Shown here one piece after another: positions 14,796-20,725 of a stretch of 22,931 nt of DNA. Position 1 is the first letter of the stretch. Every line of letters begins with the position of its first letter. The stretch covers positions 1 through 22,931 of the forward strand of contig JAXLSX010000015.1 in NCBI GenBank assembly GCA_046330285.1, in the 5' to 3' direction. Origin of the DNA: RHKX01 sp046330285. GTDB taxonomy: Bacteria > Actinomycetota > Thermoleophilia > Solirubrobacterales > 70-9. A model generated the notes under the pieces. The model searched no databases, was not told the DNA's origin, and saw only the letters and a list, made by a program, of their open reading frames with translations. The position numbers and the translations under genes were made by a program.

Positions 14796-15395
14796 ATGGC
14801 ATCCGGTGATCGCACCGCGCGCGTACAGCGGCGCACAAACGAGACCGACATCGACCTCGAGCTCGACCTCGACGGCGGTGACGTGTCCGCGGCCACGGGC
14901 GTCGGTTTCCTCGACCACATGCTCGACCTGCTCGGGCGTCACGGCCGGCTCGGGTTGCGCGTCGAGGCCGAGGGCGATCTCGAGACGGGCTCCCACCACA
15001 CCGTCGAGGACGTCGGGATCGCGTTCGGTCAGGCGCTCGACCAAGCGCTCGGCGATCGCGCCGGGATCACCCGCTACGCCCACGTCGAGTTGCCGATGGA
15101 CGAAGCGCTCGGCGTCTGCTCGATCGACATCTCCGGCCGGCCCTACTGCCACTTCCACTCCGACCTGCCGCCGGTGACGATCGCCGGGTTCGAGGCGGAG
15201 CTGACCGGCGAGTTCTTCCGAGCGGTCGCGGCGAACGCGAAGCTGACGCTGCACCTGTCCAATCCCTACGGCGCCAACGCCCACCACATGATCGAGGCCT
15301 GCTTCAAGGCCTTCGCGAGGGCGCTCCGGACCGCGGTCGCGATCGACCCCGGGGAGACCGGGGTGCCGTCGACCAAGGGGACTCTGAACACCTGA
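14796..15395 (+). CDS. hisB: Imidazoleglycerol-phosphate dehydratase HisB
   Basis: A 199-residue monofunctional enzyme that dehydrates imidazole glycerol phosphate to imidazole acetol phosphate. The di-manganese ligands lie in two repeated motifs: HHTVED (67-72) and HHMIEA (163-168). FLDHMLDLLGRHG (38-50) and the C-terminal PSTKG (191-195) are also diagnostic. There is no fused histidinol-phosphatase domain, so that activity must be encoded elsewhere. AGGGGG lies 12-18 nt upstream, at the end of hisD. The stop codon lies within a palindromic sequence (15390-15402) that begins the spacer before the glycoside-hydrolase-like gene. Confidence 0.95.
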   Translation: MASGDRTARVQRRTNETDIDLELDLDGGDVSAATGVGFLDHMLDLLGRHGRLGLRVEAEGDLETGSHHTVEDVGIAFGQALDQALGDRAGITRYAHVELPMDEALGVCSIDISGRPYCHFHSDLPPVTIAGFEAELTGEFFRAVAANAKLTLHLSNPYGANAHHMIEACFKAFARALRTAVAIDPGETGVPSTKGTLNT

Positions 15396-15470
15396 ATCAG
15401 GTTTGCCGGCGGCCTCAGCCGGTGCGGCGCGGGGCGCAACTCCGGGCGCTCCGATGTGCTTAACCTGATT
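15390..15470. repeat. Inverted-repeat region upstream of the secreted hydrolase gene
   Basis: ACCTGA-A-TCAGGT (15390-15402) is a 6-1-6 palindrome overlapping the hisB stop codon. AATCAGGTT (15395-15403) is exactly complementary to AACCTGATT (15462-15470), 58 nt away, and the second copy overlaps the putative -10. Between them is a small hairpin CCGGC-N7-GCCGG (15406-15422). The repeats could be operator sites for a looping regulator, or the closing stem of a structured RNA at the end of the hisB message. Confidence 0.45.
15461..15466 (+). promoter_or_regulatory. Putative -10 element TAACCT, leaderless start of the hydrolase gene
   Basis: TAACCT ends 7 nt before the ATG at 15474. It is embedded in the right arm of the inverted repeat, so a protein bound there would block transcription. 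No -35 match is seen. Confidence 0.5.
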
Positions 15471-15473
15471 GAG

Positions 15474-16601
15474 ATGAGCAGATCGCAAGAGCGAACCACC
15501 CAGCACTGCAACCCGAGCCGCGTCCGTCGCCCGGCGGCCGCCCTGGCCCTGGTCCTCGCGACCTTCGTGACGGCACTCGCGGCCCAGTCGGCCGCGGCCG
15601 CGAAGGTGCCGAGCGACTTCTTCGGGATCTTCGCCGAGGGCCCGAGCAAGAAGGACTACCGCGGGATGGGCGACGCCGGGTTCGGAACGAACCGCGTCCC
15701 GGTCAACTGGGGGCAGATCCAGAAGAAGCGCAACGGCCCCTACGACTGGCACTCCTCCGACCTCGGGGTCTATTACTCCGCCAAGAACGGGATGCGCCCG
15801 ACGCTCGTCGTCTACGGCACCCCGCGCTTCGTCCACAAGGACACCGGCAAGGGCCTCTACGGCCCCGAGGACAAGGCCGACCTGAAGGCATGGCGGAAGT
15901 TCTCGGAGGCGCTCGCCCGTCGCTACAGCCCCAACGGGGACTACTTCGACGCGGTCCCCGAGATCGACAACCTGCCGGTCAAGACCTGGATCGCCTGGAA
16001 CGAGCAGAACTCGAAGAACAACTGGGCGCCGAAGCCGGACCCGAAGGCCTACGCGAACCTCGTCGAGTCGTTCGACAAGGGGATCTCGAAGGTGGACCCG
16101 AAGGCGAAGATCGTGCTCGGCGGCATGTACGGGTTCCCGCGCGACCCGAAGTCGATGAAGGCCACGAAGTTCCTCAAGAAGATGTACAAGGTCGGCGGGA
16201 TCGCCAAGCACTTCGACGCGATCAACTCGCACCCGTACGGCTCCGGCGTCGCCGACGTCAAGAAGCAGGTGAACGACCTCCGCTCGGCCGCCCGGAAGGC
16301 GGGTGACCGCAACGTCGGCATCCTCGTCGGCGAGCTCGGGTGGGCCTCGAAGGGACCGGCTCGCAGCGAGTCCGTCGTCGGGAAGAAGGGCCAAGCCGAC
16401 CGGCTCGAGGACGGCCTGAAGATGCTCATCAAGAAGCGGAAGAAGTGGAACGTCCTCGGTGCCTACGTCTACACGTGGCGCGACTTCCCGGCGGGCCAGC
16501 TCGCCTGCAACTGGTGTCCGTGGTCGGGCCTGGTGACCAAGAAGTCGAAGCCGAAGCCGGCGCTGAAGGCCGTCGAGAAGGTCATCCGCAAGAACCGCTG
16601 A
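15474..16601 (+). CDS. Secreted glycoside-hydrolase-like protein (clan GH-A TIM barrel)
   Basis: A 375-residue protein. A twin-Arg-like basic N-terminus (RVRRP) precedes a hydrophobic stretch at 20-40 ending AQSAAAA, a likely Sec signal peptide cleaved near 40-43. The mature part has features of clan GH-A retaining glycosidases: acid/base Glu177 in WIAWNEQN (172-179) and a candidate nucleophile Glu287 in VGELGW (285-290), with HPYG at 253-256 between them and YVYTWRD near the end. It may cut a beta-linked polysaccharide outside the cell; the exact family and substrate are unknown. It is Lys-rich, unlike the neighbouring histidine enzymes. It sits between hisB and hisH with its own -10 and a strong hairpin after it, so it appears to be an independent unit inserted in the his cluster. 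The start at 15474 fits the leaderless spacing. Confidence 0.8.
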   Translation: MSRSQERTTQHCNPSRVRRPAAALALVLATFVTALAAQSAAAAKVPSDFFGIFAEGPSKKDYRGMGDAGFGTNRVPVNWGQIQKKRNGPYDWHSSDLGVYYSAKNGMRPTLVVYGTPRFVHKDTGKGLYGPEDKADLKAWRKFSEALARRYSPNGDYFDAVPEIDNLPVKTWIAWNEQNSKNNWAPKPDPKAYANLVESFDKGISKVDPKAKIVLGGMYGFPRDPKSMKATKFLKKMYKVGGIAKHFDAINSHPYGSGVADVKKQVNDLRSAARKAGDRNVGILVGELGWASKGPARSESVVGKKGQADRLEDGLKMLIKKRKKWNVLGAYVYTWRDFPAGQLACNWCPWSGLVTKKSKPKPALKAVEKVIRKNR

Positions 16602-16605
16602 CGCC

Positions 16606-16632
16606 GCCGCTGCGGCCGGGTGCCGCAGCGGC
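16606..16632 (+). terminator. Strong 11-bp hairpin, intrinsic terminator candidate
   Basis: GCCGCTGCGGC (16606-16616) and GCCGCAGCGGC (16622-16632) are perfectly complementary with a 5-nt loop, 4 nt after the hydrolase stop codon. No U-tract follows, but long GC stems without U-tracts are typical terminators in GC-rich actinobacteria. It separates the hydrolase unit from the hisH promoter. Confidence 0.65.
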
Positions 16633-16634
16633 CA

Positions 16635-16640
16635 TAACAT
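16635..16640 (+). promoter_or_regulatory. Putative -10 element TAACAT, leaderless start of hisH
   Basis: TAACAT begins 2 nt after the terminator hairpin and ends 7 nt before the hisH GTG at 16648. It would give hisH-hisA-orf-hisF a transcription start separate from hisZGDB. Confidence 0.5.
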
Positions 16641-16647
16641 TGGCGCG

Positions 16648-17286
16648 GTGAGCACGAATCCGCCGGAGCTGAAGATCGCCGACTACGGGATGGGCAACCT
16701 GCGGTCGGTCGCGAAGGCGTTCGAGCACGTCGGCGTGACCGCGACCGTCAGCTCCGACCCGGACGAGCTGGCCGCCGCCTCGGCGCTCGTGCTGCCGGGC
16801 GTCGGCGCCTTCCCGGAGGCGATGCGCGAGATCGAGCGCCGCGGAATCGGCGATCCGATCAGGGAGCGGGCCGCGGCGGGCACTCCGATCCTCGGGATCT
16901 GCCTCGGTATGCAGCTCCTGTTCGATTCCTCCGCCGAGCACGGCGGCGCCGAGGGTCTCGGGCTGCTGCCGGGCGGCGTCGAGCCGCTCGCCGCGCCCGG
17001 CCTGAAGCTGCCGCACATCGGCTGGGCGCACCTCGGGATCGAGCGCGAATCAGAGCTGACGACCGGGATCGCCGACGGGGAGCCGTTCTACTTCGTGCAC
17101 TCGCTTGCGGCCCGGCCCGAGAACGCCGATCTGATCGCGACCGCCTCCTACGGGGCGCGCTTCGCCGCCGTCGTCGGCCGCGGCAACGTCTTCGGCACCC
17201 AGTTCCACCCCGAGAAGTCGAGCGCCGCGGGCCTGCGCATGCTCGCCAACTTCGCCGCGCTGGCGGCCGCTCCGGCGGCCGCCTGA
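16648..17286 (+). CDS. hisH: Imidazole glycerol phosphate synthase glutaminase subunit HisH
   Basis: A 212-residue class I glutamine amidotransferase. The N-terminal ADYGMGNLRSV (11-21), nucleophile Cys85 in GICLGMQLL, and His187-Glu189 in QFHPEKSS form the complete triad. It releases ammonia from glutamine and channels it to HisF, encoded two genes downstream. LVLPGVGAF (48-56) is the oxyanion-strand motif. PHIGW replaces the usual PHMGWN, a small change. The GTG start was chosen for its 7-nt distance from a TAACAT -10. The C-terminus ends in an Ala/Pro run. hisA begins 11 bp after the stop. Confidence 0.95.
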   Translation: MSTNPPELKIADYGMGNLRSVAKAFEHVGVTATVSSDPDELAAASALVLPGVGAFPEAMREIERRGIGDPIRERAAAGTPILGICLGMQLLFDSSAEHGGAEGLGLLPGGVEPLAAPGLKLPHIGWAHLGIERESELTTGIADGEPFYFVHSLAARPENADLIATASYGARFAAVVGRGNVFGTQFHPEKSSAAGLRMLANFAALAAAPAAA

Positions 17287-17297
17287 GCACTCGTCGC

Positions 17298-18050
17298 ATG
17301 CTGACCCTCTATCCGGCGATCGACATCCGCGGCGGCCGCGCGGTCAGGCTCCTCCAGGGGGACTACGACCGCGAGACCGGATACGACGCCGATCCCGCCG
17401 ACGCCGCCAGGCGCTGGGCCGACGGCGGGGCCGCCATCGTCCACGTCGTCGACCTCGACGGCGCCCGGGCCGGCCGGCCGGAGAACCTGGACGTGATCGA
17501 GCGCATCGCCGCTGCCGTCGACGTGCCCGTCCAGGTCGGCGGCGGGTTGCGCGACGCGGCGAGCGTGGGGGCCGTGTTCGCCGCCGGAGCCGCCCGCGCC
17601 GTCCTCGGCACCTCGGCGCAGCGGAACCCGGAGCTGCTCGGCGAGCTCGCGGCCGAGCACGGCGACCGGATCGTCGCCTCGGTCGACGCGCGCGGCGGCC
17701 GGGTCGCGGTCGAGGGCTGGGAACGGCCCACCGAGACCGCGGTCGAAGACGCGATCCGGGCGCTCGGCGCTCGCGGGGTCGAGCGTTTCGTCTACACGCC
17801 GGTCGAGGTCGACGGGACACTCGAGGGACCCGGCATCGATGGGCTCGGGACCGTCCTCGACGCCTGTGCCGACGCCGGCGCCGAGCTGATCTACTCCGGC
17901 GGGGTGGGCACGCTCGACGACCTCGGGCAACTCGGTACCTTCGCGGACCGGCCGCTCGGCGGCGTGATCGTCGGCCGGGCCCTTTACGAGAGACGTTTCA
18001 CCGTGGCGGAGGCGCTGGCCGCCCTCGCCGGCAACGAGAGAGAGGACTGA
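17298..18050 (+). CDS. hisA: HisA, phosphoribosylformimino-AICAR-P isomerase
   Basis: A 250-residue (beta/alpha)8 barrel performing the Amadori rearrangement of ProFAR to PRFAR. Catalytic aspartates are Asp9 (PAIDIRGG) and Asp130 (SVDARGG). The phosphate-binding loops include QVGGGLRD (79-86) and SGGVGTLDD (200-208). Many actinomycetes carry the dual HisA/TrpF enzyme PriA, whose loop reads xLSGGIRD with a Ser. Here that Ser is Gly, as in ordinary HisA, and the PriA-type RGRGWTRDGG loop is instead AVEGWERPT, so a single-function HisA is more likely. The stop abuts the start of the 95-residue orphan gene. Confidence 0.93.
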   Translation: MLTLYPAIDIRGGRAVRLLQGDYDRETGYDADPADAARRWADGGAAIVHVVDLDGARAGRPENLDVIERIAAAVDVPVQVGGGLRDAASVGAVFAAGAARAVLGTSAQRNPELLGELAAEHGDRIVASVDARGGRVAVEGWERPTETAVEDAIRALGARGVERFVYTPVEVDGTLEGPGIDGLGTVLDACADAGAELIYSGGVGTLDDLGQLGTFADRPLGGVIVGRALYERRFTVAEALAALAGNERED

Positions 18051-18338
18051 ATGGGACTGATCGGCACGGTCGGCAAGGGTGCATCGAAGTGGAGCCTCTG
18101 GGGGCGGGTGATGATCGTCGCCGAGGTCGCGCTGATCGCGAAGCGGCACCTCGACAAGCTCGGTCCCGGAGAGGCCGGTGAGCTGCGCGAGCTGCTCGTC
18201 AAGTCGAAGGGGCGTCCCGGAAACCTCAGCAGTCGCGAGCGCAGCCGGATCAAGGAGCTCGTGACGAAGCTCGAGCCGGGCGCCTTCGCGAAGAGCGCCG
18301 CCACGTCCACGGTTCCGTTCGGCAAGAAGAAGGCCTGA
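18051..18338 (+). CDS. Conserved-looking small protein (95 aa) between hisA and hisF
   Basis: I cannot assign a function. The ATG follows the hisA TGA directly, so translation is surely coupled to hisA. The N-terminus (MGLIGTVGKGASKWSLWGRVMIVAEVALIAKRHL) is amphipathic to hydrophobic, with at most one short membrane-associated helix (about 15-30). Residues 40-75 (GELRELLVKSKGRPGNLSSRERSRIKELVTKL) form a charged helix pair, and the end is PFGKKKA. I recall small proteins with a KGRPxNLxxxERxR stretch in related actinobacteria, without known role. The third-position GC is high and regular, supporting a true gene. It is probably cytoplasmic or peripheral to the membrane. It is not a HisI or HisE homologue, as no matching metal or helix motifs are seen. 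Confidence 0.75.
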   Translation: MGLIGTVGKGASKWSLWGRVMIVAEVALIAKRHLDKLGPGEAGELRELLVKSKGRPGNLSSRERSRIKELVTKLEPGAFAKSAATSTVPFGKKKA

Positions 18339-18347
18339 GCCGGCCGC

Positions 18348-19112
18348 GTGCCGCTCAAGCGCCTCATTCCCTGCCTCGACGTCGACGACGGCCGCGTCGT
18401 CAAGGGCACCAACTTCGTCGACATCCGTGATGCCGGCGACCCGGTCGAGCTCGCCGCCCGCTATGACGCCGAGGGGGCCGACGAGCTCGTCTTCCTCGAC
18501 ATCACCGCCTCACACGAGGACCGCGACACGATCGTCCAGCTCGCCCGCAGGACGGCGGACGAGGTGTTCATCCCGTTCACGATCGGCGGCGGGATCCGCT
18601 CGGTCGCCGATGCCCAGGCCGTCCTCGATGCCGGCGCCGACAAGGTCGGCGTCAACTCCGCGGCCCTGGCGCGCCCGGAGCTGATCGGCGAGCTCGCGGC
18701 AGTCTTCGGGTCGCAGTGCGTCGTCGTCGCGATCGACGCCCGCCGCGTCCCCGGGCCGGAGCCCGCCTGGGACGTCTACGTCGCCGGCGGGCGCCGGCGG
18801 GTCGAGGATCGGGAGGCGGTCGCCTGGGCCGTCGAAGCGGCCGAGCGCGGGGCGGGGGAGATCCTGCTGACGAGCATGGACCGCGACGGGACCGAGGACG
18901 GCTACGACCTCGAGCTGACCCGGGCCGTCGCCGCGGCCGTCCCGATTCCGGTCATCGCCTCGGGCGGGGTCGGCTCGCTCGACCACCTGGCGGAAGGGAT
19001 CCTCGAGGGCGGCGCCGATGCCGTCCTCGCCGCCTCGATCTTCCACTACGGCCGCTATTCGATCGCCGAGGCGAAGCGGGCGATGCGCGAGGCGGGAATC
19101 GACGTCAGATAG
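18348..19112 (+). CDS. hisF: Imidazole glycerol phosphate synthase cyclase subunit HisF
   Basis: A 254-residue (beta/alpha)8 barrel. It uses ammonia from HisH to convert PRFAR into imidazole glycerol phosphate plus AICAR. Catalytic Asp11 (PCLDVDDGRVVKG) and Asp130 (AIDARR) are in the canonical positions. TIGGGIRSV (79-87), SMDRDGT and ASGGVGSLDHL form the phosphate-binding loops. The GTG at 18348 starts 9 bp after the orphan-gene stop; no strong Shine-Dalgarno sequence is seen, suggesting re-initiation. It closes the cluster: hisI and hisE, often next, are absent, and a convergent gene starts only 6 bp beyond the stop. Confidence 0.96.
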   Translation: MPLKRLIPCLDVDDGRVVKGTNFVDIRDAGDPVELAARYDAEGADELVFLDITASHEDRDTIVQLARRTADEVFIPFTIGGGIRSVADAQAVLDAGADKVGVNSAALARPELIGELAAVFGSQCVVVAIDARRVPGPEPAWDVYVAGGRRRVEDREAVAWAVEAAERGAGEILLTSMDRDGTEDGYDLELTRAVAAAVPIPVIASGGVGSLDHLAEGILEGGADAVLAASIFHYGRYSIAEAKRAMREAGIDVR

Positions 19113-19126
19113 GCGGCGTCAGCCGC
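19113..19126. terminator. Small hairpin GCGGC-GTCA-GCCGC between convergent hisF and beta-propeller genes
   Basis: A perfect 5-bp stem with a 4-nt loop spans the 6-bp spacer, and the loop includes the stop codon of the minus-strand gene. It could act as a weak bidirectional terminator; it is short and has no U-tract. Confidence 0.25.
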
Positions 19127-20699
19127 GATTGCCGGCCTTCTCGTCGTTGCCCTTCTTCGGCTTGCCGCCGGGGCCGCCGCCGGGCTTGCCCTGCTTGGAC
19201 TGACCACCCGCCTGCTGAGCTCCGGTGCCGCCGCCGGCCGCCGAGCCTTCGCCGGTGGTCGACGTCGTCGACCCGGTGGCGGTCGTTGCCTCGCCGCCAC
19301 CGGCCGCCTGCTCGTTCTTCGCCTTCGCCTGCTGGGCTCGCTTGCGTGCCGCCTGCCTGGCCTTGCGCTGCTGGTGCGGGGGCACGATGCCCTTCTGGCC
19401 CTTGTTGGTCTTGTACTTGAAGTTGCCGATGTCGACCGGTTCGAACGCGACCACGGTGACGCCGCCGGTCAGGTACAGCCACTGCCCGTCGGAGACGACC
19501 GGGCCGTACTCGCCGTCGTCGTAGCTGAAGACGCGACGGCCGGTCCCGAGATCGAGCCCGATCGTCGCGTTGCCGGAGAAGGTCGAGACGTAGACGACGT
19601 CGCCGACGACGGTCGCCGGCCCGCTGATCTGCCCGCCCGCGCCCTCGGCCCACTTGACCTTGCCGCTCTTCGCGTCGACCGCGTAGACGTTGCGGTCGTG
19701 GGATCCGAAGTAGACGGTCGGACCGGTGCCCTTCGTGTCGGCGGCGGCGATGCCGGAGTAGACGTAGTCGCCGGCCGAGAAGGTCCAGGCGATCTCGCCG
19801 GTGTCGGCGTCGAAGCTGTAGACGCGGTTGTCGACGTCGCCCGCGTAGACACGCCCGAAGGCGACCGCGGCGGTCGAGTAGAAGCGGCCTGATCCCGCGA
19901 TCCCGAGCCCGAGGTCGGAGGTCTGCCAGACGATGTGACCGTCGTCGGCCGCGACGGCGTTCATCTTGCCGCCGTAGTCGCCGACGTAGAGCTTGCCCCC
20001 GTCGTAGGCGGGGGCCGCCTTGACGGAGCCGCCGAGCCCGGTCTCCCAGATCGTCGAGCCGTCCTTGATGTCGAGGGCGAGGAGCTCGCCCGACTCGTTG
20101 CCGAAGTACATCCGTCCCTTCATCACGAGCGGCGACGACTCGGCGCGGCCGTCGAGCGGCTTGCGCCAGAGCACCTTGCCGTCGCGCGCGCGGACTGCGA
20201 GCGCCTGGCCCGGCGAGAGGCTGACGCTGTAGAGAACGCCCTTGTAATAGGCGGGAGAGGACGCGTTGAGGGAGGCGAGCTGCTTCTTCCAGATCACCTT
20301 CCCCGTCTTCGCGTCGAGGGCGACGTAGACCCCGTCGTTGTCGATGAAGTAGAGGCGCCCGTCGACATAGATCGGCGGGAACTCGATCAGCTCGTCGCCC
20401 GTGTACTTCCAGACCTTGCGGAACGGGGGACGGACGCGGGGCGAGTCGAGAAACTTGCTGCGACCGGTGTCGTAGCCGTAGCGGGTCCAGTTGACCGTCT
20501 TGGCCGGCTTCGGGTCCTTCTCCTTGCCGACGCCCTCCTTGCGGGCGAAGGCCGCGTCGGGATTGGAAACGTCGTCGGGGCGCTTCAGGAGCGCGAAAGG
20601 TGCCGCGACCAGGGTGATCGCGAGCGCAAGCGTCGCGGCGGCCACGACCGCCCGCTCGGCACCGGTCATGTCGCGCCAGATGGTGAGGATCCGCTTCAT
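19119..20699 (-). CDS. Membrane-anchored PQQ-type beta-propeller protein
   Basis: A 526-residue protein. One membrane helix at about 15-38 (AVVAAATLALAITLVAAPFALL) follows a short basic N-terminus, giving an outward-facing domain. Seven to eight propeller blades repeat the pattern Y(F/V)G...ALDAKTGKVIWK, for example VALDAKTGKVIWKKQL, LALDIKDGSTIWETGL, YSFDADTGEIAWTFSAG and YAVDAKSGKVKWAEGAG. This is the PQQ/YVTN-like repeat, seen both in quinoprotein dehydrogenases and in scaffolds such as BamB; no catalytic quinoprotein residues were recognised, so a binding or scaffold role is likelier. About 100 C-terminal residues are low-complexity: Arg/Lys/Gln/Ala-rich, then Thr/Ser/Gly, then Gly/Lys/Pro. 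The start at 20699 was preferred over the ATG at 20714, which lies within the putative -10. It is divergent from the cca-like gene. Confidence 0.83.
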   Translation of the reverse strand: MKRILTIWRDMTGAERAVVAAATLALAITLVAAPFALLKRPDDVSNPDAAFARKEGVGKEKDPKPAKTVNWTRYGYDTGRSKFLDSPRVRPPFRKVWKYTGDELIEFPPIYVDGRLYFIDNDGVYVALDAKTGKVIWKKQLASLNASSPAYYKGVLYSVSLSPGQALAVRARDGKVLWRKPLDGRAESSPLVMKGRMYFGNESGELLALDIKDGSTIWETGLGGSVKAAPAYDGGKLYVGDYGGKMNAVAADDGHIVWQTSDLGLGIAGSGRFYSTAAVAFGRVYAGDVDNRVYSFDADTGEIAWTFSAGDYVYSGIAAADTKGTGPTVYFGSHDRNVYAVDAKSGKVKWAEGAGGQISGPATVVGDVVYVSTFSGNATIGLDLGTGRRVFSYDDGEYGPVVSDGQWLYLTGGVTVVAFEPVDIGNFKYKTNKGQKGIVPPHQQRKARQAARKRAQQAKAKNEQAAGGGEATTATGSTTSTTGEGSAAGGGTGAQQAGGQSKQGKPGGGPGGKPKKGNDEKAGNRG

Positions 20700-20710
20700 C
20701 GGCGAACGCA

Positions 20711-20718
20711 GCATGCTA
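20711..20718. promoter_or_regulatory. Palindromic shared -10 region between the beta-propeller and cca-like genes
   Basis: TAGCAT on the minus strand (20718-20713) lies 13 nt before the propeller ATG. The overlapping plus-strand hexamer CATGCT (20712-20717) ends 8 nt before the cca-like ATG and is a poorer match (xATxxT). Both fall in the palindrome AGCATGCT at 20710-20717. This is the second symmetric divergent -10 in the window. Confidence 0.35.
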
Positions 20719-20725
20719 CGGAGCC

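Noticed and set aside
15396..15473. T-box or histidine-type leader regulating hisH
   Set aside because: No run of His codons, no T-box sequence and no specifier loop; the segment precedes the hydrolase gene, not a his gene.
14163..16655. An 830-codon minus-strand open frame opposite hisD, hisB and the hydrolase
   Set aside because: It lies antisense to three well-supported genes, spans intergenic and terminator sequence and has an Arg/Val/Asp-rich shadow composition.
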